Part shown: positions 22,966 through 30,678 of the stretch, piece after piece
Numbering within the stretch: the stretch's first letter is position 1
Layout of the letters: every line of letters starts with the position of its first letter
Virus record (IMG/VR): IMGVR_UViG_3300048504_000142
Span: 1-39,930 of that record
Source of the DNA: a virus
Strand: one strand, 5' to 3'
DNA length: 39,930 nt
The notes under the pieces: model-generated
Told to the model about the DNA's origin: nothing
Databases searched by the model: none
Seen by the model: only the letters and a program-made list of their open reading frames with translations
Translations under genes and position numbers: made by a program

Positions 22966-24043
22966 TCAAGCCATACCCAAAGGAATCATACAGCGCGGTA
23001 GAAAATACCGCGTTTCAGTTATGGTTGAGGGTACAAGACAGACTGCAACCTGTAAAAATTTAGTCGAAGCTATCTCAGTTTTAGAGAGATTTAAGCGTGG
23101 ATTATTAACAGGACATATAGTTAATTATTCTACTTGGAATGTCTCAACAGCTTGGGATAATTACATTAGATATCGAGTTGAGATTTCCCCTAATTCTACA
23201 GGCAACCCAAAGAAGTTTAATTGGTATGGCAAAATGATAATGAATTACTTCGGTAAAACTACATCATTGGATATGCTAACCGAAGCTAACGTTTCTTCTT
23301 TCTTTGATTTTCTAACCACTAAGAAGAAATACTCAGCTAGTTGTACAAACTATCTAGGAACATTAGTTTATCAAATGCAGTTATTTGCTCACAAGAGAGG
23401 CCACCTATCAACGACACCTGTTAGAATGGAGAGCCGTAAGTTAACTAAAGGACGCATTAGATTTGTGACTGCAGAAGAAGAACTAAAAATTCTCGATTGG
23501 TATAATACAACTGGTCGAGAAGATGATGCAGATTTAGTTGTATTCTTTTTAGATACAGGCATGAGAAAATCAGAAGGTCTCAGGTTAACCTTTAACGATA
23601 TCGATTTTAAAACAGGTCGTATATCAATCTGGCAAACTAAAACAAACTACCCACGATCTATCAAAATGTCAGCGCGTGTCAGAACTATTCTAATGGGTCT
23701 CAGGCTACGTGTTAATGGTAATGATAGGAGAGTATTCGGACACATAGCTGAGAAGCGTTTCTACAGGAATTTCTGGGAGATGAGAGATGCTTGTGGGTTT
23801 GGTAAGGACTTAGTTATACATACCTTTAGACACACCTGTTGCACTCGTTTACTAGGAGCTGGTGTAGACATCCGATCAACTCAAGAATGGATGGGTCATT
23901 CGGATATTTCTATGACACAACGTTACGCTCATTTCATTCCAAGTAAGCTTGATGATGCAGTCGAAGCATTGGATAGTTTACAAAATACAGACATCAATTT
24001 AGAAGGAGATAACATCACATTATTTAACCCTCGCAGGGCTTAA
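22955..24043 (+). CDS. int: Tyrosine integrase
   Basis: This 362-residue site-specific recombinase has an N-terminal arm-binding region (~1-60), a SAM-like core-binding domain (~62-155) and a catalytic domain (~165-335). All catalytic residues are visible: R204 (DTGMRKSE), K229 (QTKTNYPR), H289 and R292 (HTFRHTCC), H315 (WMGHSDIS) and the nucleophile Y324 (QRYAHF). GGAGAG precedes ATG 22955. The position just upstream of the RNA polymerase matches integrase-bearing T7-like phages of marine bacteria (pelagiphages and some cyanopodoviruses). It shows that the phage can probably lysogenise. Confidence 0.97.
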   Translation: MENNQAIPKGIIQRGRKYRVSVMVEGTRQTATCKNLVEAISVLERFKRGLLTGHIVNYSTWNVSTAWDNYIRYRVEISPNSTGNPKKFNWYGKMIMNYFGKTTSLDMLTEANVSSFFDFLTTKKKYSASCTNYLGTLVYQMQLFAHKRGHLSTTPVRMESRKLTKGRIRFVTAEEELKILDWYNTTGREDDADLVVFFLDTGMRKSEGLRLTFNDIDFKTGRISIWQTKTNYPRSIKMSARVRTILMGLRLRVNGNDRRVFGHIAEKRFYRNFWEMRDACGFGKDLVIHTFRHTCCTRLLGAGVDIRSTQEWMGHSDISMTQRYAHFIPSKLDDAVEALDSLQNTDINLEGDNITLFNPRRA

Positions 24044-24051
24044 AATAAAAT

Positions 24052-24317
24052 GGTGTAAACTGGGTGCAAAGTGGGTGCAAACCTACACCAGTAGTTTAGG
24101 AATATACAAGGTATACAATGGGTTACGCATTGTTAGTAGGATAATAAACAGAAACCTTCACTATTCCCTGTATATCCATAAACGATTAGAAGCTCATATT
24201 AATATAGGTATTTCCTACATTTTATGGGTTTCTTTTTCATATTATTCTATGCGTTATCGAGTACAAAACGTATACGCATCAACAATAATTTTGCACCATT
24301 ACACCATCCCTTGCACC
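24052..24317. other. attP: Putative attP: integrase arm-type repeats flanking a core-like dyad
   Basis: Three direct repeats at an exact 11-bp period follow the integrase stop: GGTGTAAA 24052, GGTGCAAA 24063 and GGTGCAAA 24074, plus reverse TACACC at 24084. On the far side are reverse copies TTTGCACC 24290, ATTACACC 24298 and CTTGCACC 24310. Between them, ACAATG (24115-24120) and CATTGT (24128-24133) flank a 7-bp spacer GGTTACG, a layout like tyrosine-recombinase core sites. No tRNA 3' end is obvious. Apart from this and promoter 2, the 24044-24409 gap holds no gene. Confidence 0.6.
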
Positions 24318-24353
24318 CCCCAACAATTTAATCAATGAAAACAAGGGCTTGTA

Positions 24354-24372
24354 ATTAGGTTGCACTCTAGCA
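24354..24372 (+). promoter_or_regulatory. Phage RNA polymerase promoter 2 (upstream of RNAP gene)
   Basis: ATTAGGTTGCACTCTAGCA has C instead of A at -3 relative to predicted +1 G24370. It is the only recognisable promoter between the attP-like site and the RNAP gene, so the polymerase would activate its own gene. Confidence 0.8.
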
Positions 24373-24409
24373 CCGCAAGACCCTCCAACATACTAAAGGA
24401 TACTACAGG

Positions 24410-26884
24410 ATGACCAACGATCTGTACCGAGTACAAGAAGAGCTAGAACAAGAAGCTAGAACATTAACAATCAAGAGATTTGAAGAGGAACTAAAAGATA
24501 AAATAGAACGAGGTGACGAATCATCTACCTACTATGGGAACACTGTAATGAAGCGTTCTATCGAGAGTGTTATTGAAGGCATCCATGATGTCTATGAAGA
24601 AGCTGAACAAGGTAATGCAGGTAGACGTTCATCTGCAGTAGCCATGATGAAACTATTTAAACCAGAAATCCTAGCTTTCTTTACTGCTAAAGTAATCATG
24701 GATAGGATATCTAAGAAAGCAATCTTACAGGATATGGCTATCAATGTGGCTCAGTATCTTGAGGATGAACTAAGGTTACAATCTTTTGAAGAACAAAAAC
24801 CTTACCTGTTGAAATCAATTCAGAACAATAAAGAAACTACACGTTCACGAAAGAGAACTGAAATCATAGCGGCATACAACAGATACTGTGAGGAGTGGGT
24901 TGGCTGGACTAAGGACGAGAAGACACACCTTGGAACTAAACTAATTTATATATTCCAAGAGCGTACAGGATTTATCGAACTGGTTATGAAAAAGAAAGAG
25001 CGCTCTAACAAAGCTTTATATAACGTTGTACCTACACAAACAGTCGTGGATTTTATCGAAAAAAATAAGAACGCCGCTTCACTTATGCAACCTATATTTC
25101 AACCGATGGTTGTACCGCCGATGGATTGGACAAGCCCCTTCTCTGGTGGATACCTAACACACTACACCCCTCGCCTTCCCTTAATTAAAACAGGTAATAG
25201 AAATTATCTAAAGGAACTAGAGAACTTAGGTGATGAATTGAAAGATGTTTATGATGCAGTAAACACAATTCAGAAGACACCTTGGGCAATCAATAAGTTT
25301 GTATTGAAAGTGTTCCAGCAAATCCACGATAACGGTATTCCTGTAGGCAACCTACCACCACAAGAGGATATGCAGAAACCACCTTCACCTCTACAGTTTG
25401 ACCGTGATAGTTCTACGTTGACCGATGAAGAGAAAAAGAAGTTCAAAGATTGGAAAAGAAAAGCCACTAAAATCTATGACGAGAACATCCGTATAGGTTC
25501 TAAAAGAAACCTAACAGCACGGGTAAGATTTATGGCAGAAAAATATTCTGAGTTTGAGAGTATCTTCTTTGTACATACGATGGACTTTAGAGGTAGGCTT
25601 TACCCTGCAGGTTCTTCACATCTCTCACCGCAAGGTAATGATTTATCTAAAGGACTGCTACAGTTTGCAGATGGTAAACCATTAGGTACAAACGAGGCCG
25701 CTTGTGAACTAGCAATCCACGGTGCTAACTGCTTTGGATATGACAAGGCATCGATGCAAGAGAGAGTTGATTGGGTAGTAGAAAATGAGCAACGAATATT
25801 ACAGGTAGCTCATGACCCTATGGAAGACTTATGGTGGGCTAAAGAAGCTGACAGTCCTTGGTGTTTCCTAGCATTCTGTAAGGAGTGGGAAGGATATAAT
25901 CTTTTTGGTTATGATCATGTAAACTACATACCAGTTTGTAAGGATGGTAGTTGTTCTGGCCTTCAACATTTCTCAGCCGCTTTATCTGACGGTGAAGGTG
26001 CGACACAAGTAAACCTACTACCATTAGATAAACCTGCAGATATCTATCAGACTGTGATTGATAAAGCTATCATCAGAGTTAAGGCTGATGCTGTGCGTGG
26101 GGAGAATAAAGAAATAGCACAGGCTTGGTTAGATTTTGGTATGACCAGATCGTCGAGTAAAAGATCAGTAATGACACGGGTCTATGGTTCAACGTTGTTC
26201 TCAGCAAGGTCATTTGTACAGGAATATATAGTTGATACAGACTTGAAAAGATTACAAGCTGATAGATCATATGTATCTCCTTTACTTGATAAAGAATTTG
26301 ATGCGGCAATCTACCTAGCTAAGTATATCTGGGAAGCTATCAACGATACAGTTAAGGCGGCTAAGACAGGCATGGATTGGTTACAGTCTTGTGCTAGGGA
26401 GTTGGCTAAAGAAAACTTACCTATCACTTGGACTACTATCGATGGCTTACCTATCATGCAGAACTATCCTGATATGAAGAAGCGCAGAGTTAAGACCAAG
26501 TTTGGTGACAAGCTAATCTATATGACAGTACAGGAAGCTATCAAAGATAAGCTGGATAGCAGACGACAAGGTAATGGCATCAGTCCTAATTGGGTTCACG
26601 CTAATGATAGCTGTCACCTAAGAATGACAGTCAACCTATCTAAGTTCAACGGTGTCACTCACTTTGCTATGATACATGATAGCTTTGGATGTCACGCCGC
26701 TGATGTTGAGATGCTTGGTGCTTGTCTAAGAGAAACCTTCATAGAACTTTATGTAGAGAACGACCCACTACAGAAATTTAAAGATGAAGGAGAGTTGTTA
26801 ATCGATAGAGAACTACCTGACCTACCACCAAAGGGTGACTTCGATGTTACACAAGTACGTCAGTCAGAGTTCTTCTTTGCATAA
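24410..26884 (+). CDS. Single-subunit DNA-dependent RNA polymerase (T7 gp1-like)
   Basis: This 824-residue enzyme compares with 883 in T7. It transcribes middle and late genes from the GTTGCACTATAG promoters. Catalytic motifs: DGSCSGLQHFS with D512 (T7 Asp537), KRSVMTRVYGS with K584 and Y592 (Lys631, Tyr639; same spacing of eight), and HDSFG with H756 and D757 (Asp812). The C-terminus ends in FFA, as T7 RNAP ends in FAFA, and is needed for catalysis. AAAGGA lies ~10 nt upstream of the ATG. Expression probably begins from host read-through, then from promoter 2. Confidence 0.98.
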   Translation: MTNDLYRVQEELEQEARTLTIKRFEEELKDKIERGDESSTYYGNTVMKRSIESVIEGIHDVYEEAEQGNAGRRSSAVAMMKLFKPEILAFFTAKVIMDRISKKAILQDMAINVAQYLEDELRLQSFEEQKPYLLKSIQNNKETTRSRKRTEIIAAYNRYCEEWVGWTKDEKTHLGTKLIYIFQERTGFIELVMKKKERSNKALYNVVPTQTVVDFIEKNKNAASLMQPIFQPMVVPPMDWTSPFSGGYLTHYTPRLPLIKTGNRNYLKELENLGDELKDVYDAVNTIQKTPWAINKFVLKVFQQIHDNGIPVGNLPPQEDMQKPPSPLQFDRDSSTLTDEEKKKFKDWKRKATKIYDENIRIGSKRNLTARVRFMAEKYSEFESIFFVHTMDFRGRLYPAGSSHLSPQGNDLSKGLLQFADGKPLGTNEAACELAIHGANCFGYDKASMQERVDWVVENEQRILQVAHDPMEDLWWAKEADSPWCFLAFCKEWEGYNLFGYDHVNYIPVCKDGSCSGLQHFSAALSDGEGATQVNLLPLDKPADIYQTVIDKAIIRVKADAVRGENKEIAQAWLDFGMTRSSSKRSVMTRVYGSTLFSARSFVQEYIVDTDLKRLQADRSYVSPLLDKEFDAAIYLAKYIWEAINDTVKAAKTGMDWLQSCARELAKENLPITWTTIDGLPIMQNYPDMKKRRVKTKFGDKLIYMTVQEAIKDKLDSRRQGNGISPNWVHANDSCHLRMTVNLSKFNGVTHFAMIHDSFGCHAADVEMLGACLRETFIELYVENDPLQKFKDEGELLIDRELPDLPPKGDFDVTQVRQSEFFFA

Positions 26885-26899
26885 TTCTAACCATTAACG

Positions 26900-26918
26900 A
26901 TTAGGTTGCACTATAGCA
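26900..26918 (+). promoter_or_regulatory. Phage RNA polymerase promoter 3 (upstream of SSB cluster)
   Basis: ATTAGGTTGCACTATAGCA has the full CACTATAG core; predicted +1 is G26916. It lies 16 nt after the RNAP stop and 25 nt before the next start, and drives the DNA metabolism genes. Confidence 0.9.
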
Positions 26919-26942
26919 TTCTCACGAAACCGAAAGGAACTT

Positions 26943-27068
26943 ATGGATACTGAGACACTCATAATGATGGCTGAATACTATAAGCGAAATGCGATGCCCT
27001 TGCCTGTCGATGTACAGGCGAGGCTTCATGCTCATGGTATTTCAACTACTGAATATCAACATAACTAA
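26943..27068 (+). CDS. Small protein of unknown function (41 aa)
   Basis: ATG 26943 follows AAAGGAAC and lies directly behind promoter 3. The peptide (MDTETLIMMAEYYKRNAMPL, ending in TTEYQHN) is helical with a Pro turn. The SSB frame is open back to ATG 26989 inside this gene, but that extension lacks a ribosome site. No family is recognised. Confidence 0.6.
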   Translation: MDTETLIMMAEYYKRNAMPLPVDVQARLHAHGISTTEYQHN

Positions 27069-27078
27069 AGGAATAAGT

Positions 27079-27678
27079 ATGACGAATTTTGTCACACCTA
27101 AAGGCATAGCAGTATGGCCTAAACTAAATGCACCAGACTACAAATTTAATGTAGATGGTGAGTATAAAACAACACTGAAAATAGAGGCATCTAAAAGCCA
27201 AGACCTGATCAAACAGCTTGAAGGTTTACGCGATGCTTACAGGGATGAAGAAGCTAAGAACAATCCTAAGATTGCTAAGTATGATCTAGCTCCTGTCTAT
27301 GAAGAAGAAGAAGACGACCAAGGTAATCTTACTGGCTTCAATTTGTTTAAGTTTAAACAGAAAGCTAAGATTACTACACGCCGTGGTGAGATGGAGATGA
27401 AGGTTGCTTTATATGATAGCAACAAGACACCTACAGATGCCACAGTAACTGGTGGTTCTACTATTCGTGTAGCGGCAAGCGCATATACATATGCAATGCC
27501 TTCAACTAGACGTGTCGGTGTATCGCTGAGACCATCAGCTATACAGATTATCCAACTGGCTCAAGGGTCTGGCGGTGCTGAAGCTTTATCTATGTTTGAT
27601 AAAGAAGATGGCTTCGTCGCAGATAACTTTGATAATAGTAGCGAGGCGGTAGCAGTATCAGATGACGCAGACTTCTAA
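27079..27678 (+). CDS. Single-stranded DNA-binding protein (T7 gp2.5-like)
   Basis: At 199 residues (T7 gp2.5: 232), it has an OB-fold core (MTNFVTPKGIAVWPKLNAPD, YKTTLKIEA, GFNLFKFKQKAKITTRRGEM, STIRVAASAYTYAMPSTRRV, VSLRPSAIQIIQL). The acidic C-terminal tail ends in the aromatic DDADF, the hallmark through which gp2.5 contacts DNA polymerase and helicase. Start 27079 is chosen because AAAGGAATA lies upstream; an upstream in-frame ATG at 26989 would add 30 unrelated residues. The end overlaps endonuclease I by 17 nt. Confidence 0.92.
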   Translation: MTNFVTPKGIAVWPKLNAPDYKFNVDGEYKTTLKIEASKSQDLIKQLEGLRDAYRDEEAKNNPKIAKYDLAPVYEEEEDDQGNLTGFNLFKFKQKAKITTRRGEMEMKVALYDSNKTPTDATVTGGSTIRVAASAYTYAMPSTRRVGVSLRPSAIQIIQLAQGSGGAEALSMFDKEDGFVADNFDNSSEAVAVSDDADF

Positions 27679-28105
27679 GCGAAAGCTTGGTGGTGTCAGA
27701 AATTCTACTGTAAGACAGAACGCAATAAAGAATGGTTGGCGGTCAGGGTTAGAAGAAACCCTTGCCGCTGACTTACGTTCTAAGGGTATCGATTACCAGT
27801 ATGAAGAGAACGTACTGAAGTATGAAGTACCCTCAAGGATGGCACGATACACACCAGACTTTTATATTAAAACTAAATCTGGGAAGACAATCATAGTAGA
27901 AAGCAAGGGGCAGTTCAAAGTTGCCAATAGACAATCCATGATACTGGTAAAAAATCAGCATCCAGATATCGACCTTCGCTTTGTATTCTCCAACAGCAAA
28001 CAACGTATTTCTAAAACCAGCAAGACAACCTACGCCATGTGGTGTGAGAAGCACGGCTTCTTATACGCAGACCGTACAGTACCAGAGGAGTGGCTAAATG
28101 AATAA
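27662..28105 (+). CDS. Endonuclease I, Holliday junction resolvase (T7 gp3-like)
   Basis: At 147 residues it is nearly equal to T7 gp3 (149). It cleaves branched DNA and degrades host DNA. The nuclease core is visible: GLEETLAADL (acids at 31/32), YTPDFYI with D66, and VESKGQF with E80 and K82, giving the PD-ExK set. The N-terminal GGVRNSTVRQNAIKNGWRSG and the C-terminal YAMWCEKHGFLYADRTVPEE are typical of the family. It overlaps the SSB gene upstream and the amidase downstream (8 nt). Confidence 0.95.
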   Translation: MTQTSKRKLGGVRNSTVRQNAIKNGWRSGLEETLAADLRSKGIDYQYEENVLKYEVPSRMARYTPDFYIKTKSGKTIIVESKGQFKVANRQSMILVKNQHPDIDLRFVFSNSKQRISKTSKTTYAMWCEKHGFLYADRTVPEEWLNE

Positions 28106-28538
28106 AGAAGATGTCACACATATTATTATACACTGTGCGTACACACCCAGAACTATGGACATTGGTGTCAAAGATATTGACCGCTGGCATAGAGCTAAAG
28201 GATGGCTCGGTTGTGGTTATCATCTGGTCATTAGACGCGATGGCACTGTTGAATATGGTAGACCATTATCACGTACAGGCGCACACGTCAGATCAATGAA
28301 TAGGAAATCAATCGGCATCTGTTTGATTGGTGGAATGAACGCTGACAAAACTGGAGCGCAGATAAATTATACTGATGAACAATATGCATCGTTAAAGAAA
28401 ACTATCGATGAACTAAAATGGGAACACTTCCCTGATGCTAAAGTTAAAGGCCACACAGATTTTGATAAGGGTAAGACCTGTCCAAATTTTGATGCTGAAC
28501 TTTGGTACAATACAGGTGAGATAGTATCCACCATTTAA
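28098..28538 (+). CDS. N-acetylmuramoyl-L-alanine amidase, endolysin (T7 gp3.5-like)
   Basis: This 146-residue zinc amidase compares with 151 in T7. It hydrolyses the amide bond between MurNAc and L-Ala. Zinc ligands are H12 (IIIHCAYT), H119 (KGHTDF) and C128 (KTCPNF); catalytic Y41 (GCGYHLVI) and K126 are present. In T7 the same protein inhibits RNA polymerase; whether it does so here cannot be seen. There is no signal peptide, so release depends on the holin at 16272. The gene ends at phage promoter 4 (28538). Confidence 0.95.
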   Translation: MNKEDVTHIIIHCAYTPRTMDIGVKDIDRWHRAKGWLGCGYHLVIRRDGTVEYGRPLSRTGAHVRSMNRKSIGICLIGGMNADKTGAQINYTDEQYASLKKTIDELKWEHFPDAKVKGHTDFDKGKTCPNFDAELWYNTGEIVSTI

Positions 28539-28556
28539 TTAAGTTGCACTATAGCA
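28538..28556 (+). promoter_or_regulatory. Phage RNA polymerase promoter 4
   Basis: ATTAAGTTGCACTATAGCA starts at the last base of the amidase stop codon; predicted +1 is G28554. It has the full CACTATAG core. It lies only 25 nt before a terminator hairpin. Confidence 0.9.
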
Positions 28557-28578
28557 TTTTAATATTTTCCTCCCAACT

Positions 28579-28609
28579 GGCCTCACGCTTTTCGCGTGGG
28601 GTCTTTTTT
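28579..28609 (+). terminator. Intrinsic terminator immediately downstream of promoter 4
   Basis: GGCCTCACGC pairs with GCGTGGGGTC (ten pairs, two wobbles) around a five-base loop, followed by TTTTTT (28604-28609). It would end both read-through transcription and much of the RNA started at promoter 4, giving a ~55-nt transcript, with escape into the primase cluster. Confidence 0.88.
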
Positions 28610-28622
28610 ATCTGGAGACATA

Positions 28623-28841
28623 ATGTCACTCACAACAATTCTAATTCTAATTACAATGCTACTCTACTTTCTTGGCGGTGTTCTATTAACACGGCAAGTC
28701 AGTATGGAGCTAGAAGAAGATCAAGACTTAGCCTTACGTAGCTGGTTGTTTATCTTTTTCTTATGGCCTGTCGAGGCCGCACTCGATGTCTGGTTCACAC
28801 TATTAGATGCACTAGGCAATCCCCGAAATCCTGACAACTAG
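28623..28841 (+). CDS. Small membrane protein of unknown function (72 aa)
   Basis: Two membrane segments are visible: residues ~3-23 (LTTILILITMLLYFLGGVLL) and ~42-62 (SWLFIFFLWPVEAALDVWFT), with an acidic loop between (MELEEDQD). TGGAGACATA precedes ATG 28623; an upstream GTG at 28596 lies inside the terminator and is not used. Function unknown. It is the first gene after the promoter 4/terminator pair. Confidence 0.75.
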   Translation: MSLTTILILITMLLYFLGGVLLTRQVSMELEEDQDLALRSWLFIFFLWPVEAALDVWFTLLDALGNPRNPDN

Positions 28842-28850
28842 GAGACTACT

Positions 28851-29048
28851 ATGAATAAGACTACACAGATTAAAGACCACCTAAAAAAGTACGGCACAAT
28901 CTCACCGTTAGAAGCTATGTCAAACTATAGCGTCTGGCGATTAGCCGCAGAGATACACAGACTACGACAACGTGGTTTGGATATCACAACCTTAATGAAA
29001 CGCGCACCTAATGGAGCGAAATATGCAGAGTACCAGCTCGAACGATAG
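28851..29048 (+). CDS. Small helix-turn-helix protein
   Basis: This 65-residue protein has a winged-helix-like pattern: KDHLKKYGTISPLEAMSNYS (helix 1, turn, helix 2), VWRLAAEIHRLRQRGLDIT (recognition helix and strand), then a short wing with Lys/Arg. This is the pattern of the small phage HTH domain (HTH_39 type) often found among replication genes. GGAG precedes the start. It overlaps the primase-helicase gene. DNA binding is inferred. Confidence 0.75.
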   Translation: MNKTTQIKDHLKKYGTISPLEAMSNYSVWRLAAEIHRLRQRGLDITTLMKRAPNGAKYAEYQLER

Positions 29049-30648
29049 TTCATTACTTTACCATACGTCGTGTGAATGTGGCAGTAGCGATGCCCGTGCA
29101 GTTTATAGTGACGGTGGAAGCTGGTGCTTTTCTTGCCAAAAATTTTTTAAGGATGATGCCAAGATGCAAACAGAATTCGTACAATCTAAACCAACGTTCG
29201 GTCTTATTCCTACAGGTCAATCAGGTTCACTTGCTAAACGTAAGCTAACTGAAGAAACCTGTAAGAAGTATAGCTATACTATTAGTGAATACAAAGGCCA
29301 GCCTGTGCAGGTTGCTAACTATAAGAAGGACGGTGAAGTCGTAGCTCAGAAGATACGCTTCGCTGACAAGTCTTTTAAATTCTTAGGTGATGCAAAGAAT
29401 GCAGGGTTGTACGGACAACATCTTTTTAAAGGTGGTGGTGCTATGCTTTGCCTAACCGAGGGTGAGCTGGACACGCTTTCACTTTCCCAAGCACAAGGTA
29501 ATCGTTTTCCTGTATGTAGTTTACCGTCAGGAGCTGGCAATGCAGTCAAAGCTGTACAGAATTCTTTAGATTTTGTTGAGTCATTTGACCGTGTTGTTCT
29601 CATGTTCGACAACGATGAACACGGTAGGAAAGCAAGCCTTGATGTGGCTAAGTTATTATCACCATCTAAGGCACACATTGCTACGTTACCTGAGAAAGAC
29701 GCTAGTGATATGCTAGTGAAAGGCAAGACTAAGCAGATGCTAGAGGCTATGTGGGAAGCTAAACCCTATAGACCTGATGGCATCATAGCTGGTGTGGATA
29801 TGTGGGAATTAGTTTCTACACCAGACAATACCCAATCCGTACCCTACCCGTTCGATGGTCTCAATGAAAAGACTAGAGGTATAAGACGTGGTGAACTTGT
29901 AACTATTACTGCAGGTTCTGGGGTTGGGAAGTCACAGGTATGTAGAGAAATTGCATACCACTTAATTAAACAGGAAGAGACATTAGGTTATATCGCTTTA
30001 GAAGAAAACTGTAAGCATACAGCAATCTCTCTAATGGGTCTGGCTATAGATGTACCTCTTCATTTAACTCAGGAAGGAATATCAAATGATACTCTTAAAA
30101 CTGCTTTCGATACTACCGTTGGCAATGGTCGTGTTTTCCTCTACGATTCTTTCGGCTCTATGTCTACGGATAAGCTCATGGAGCAGGTCAGATACCTTGC
30201 GAAATCTTGTGGCACTAGCTGGATTATCATCGATCATCTCAGCATTATTGTTTCAGGTATTGATGATGGTGATGAGCGGAAAGCTATCGATGTTATAATG
30301 ACGAAGCTACGTTCTCTTGTAGAAGAGACAGGCATCGGACTTATCTTAGTCAGTCATTTACGCAGACCTGCAGGTGAACAAGGTTGGGAGAATGGTAAAG
30401 AAGTTACCCTCAATTCCCTACGTGGTTCAGCCGCAATCGCACAGTTAAGCGATATGGTTATCTCAGTAGAGCGAGACCAACAAGGTGACAACCCAAACAC
30501 TACTACCGTGAGAGTTCTCAAGAACCGCTACAGCGGAGAGACAGGCATAGGTTGTTACCTAAACTACAACAAAGAAACTGGACGTATGATTGAAACCCAG
30601 AACCCAGACAACGCTCCCGACTTCGGGGGTGATGAAGATGATTTTTAA
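29023..30648 (+). CDS. DNA primase/helicase (T7 gp4-like)
   Basis: This 541-residue replicative protein compares with 566 in T7. The N-terminal zinc-binding domain has CECG and WCFSCQKF. The TOPRIM primase follows (LCLTEGELDTLSLSQ and VVLMFDNDEHG). The C-terminal hexameric helicase has Walker A GSGVGKS and Walker B IIIDHLSI, then ISLMGL and HLRRP. The acidic tail (GGDEDDF) ends in Phe, as in T7 gp4. ATG 29023 is chosen because GGAG lies 6 nt upstream; in-frame ATG 29011 lacks a ribosome site. Confidence 0.95.
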   Translation: MQSTSSNDSSLLYHTSCECGSSDARAVYSDGGSWCFSCQKFFKDDAKMQTEFVQSKPTFGLIPTGQSGSLAKRKLTEETCKKYSYTISEYKGQPVQVANYKKDGEVVAQKIRFADKSFKFLGDAKNAGLYGQHLFKGGGAMLCLTEGELDTLSLSQAQGNRFPVCSLPSGAGNAVKAVQNSLDFVESFDRVVLMFDNDEHGRKASLDVAKLLSPSKAHIATLPEKDASDMLVKGKTKQMLEAMWEAKPYRPDGIIAGVDMWELVSTPDNTQSVPYPFDGLNEKTRGIRRGELVTITAGSGVGKSQVCREIAYHLIKQEETLGYIALEENCKHTAISLMGLAIDVPLHLTQEGISNDTLKTAFDTTVGNGRVFLYDSFGSMSTDKLMEQVRYLAKSCGTSWIIIDHLSIIVSGIDDGDERKAIDVIMTKLRSLVEETGIGLILVSHLRRPAGEQGWENGKEVTLNSLRGSAAIAQLSDMVISVERDQQGDNPNTTTVRVLKNRYSGETGIGCYLNYNKETGRMIETQNPDNAPDFGGDEDDF

Positions 30649-30678
30649 TTTAACTAGCTAGTCGAGAGGGACAGCATC

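Noticed and set aside
24090-24290. Possible tRNA or tRNA 3' fragment at attP
   Set aside because: No T-loop GTTCRA sequence with acceptor stem or CCA end is visible here, and I found no complete tRNA elsewhere in the window.
26989-27078. 30-codon upstream extension of the SSB gene
   Set aside because: It overlaps a small ORF with a proper ribosome site, and the SSB family begins at 27079.
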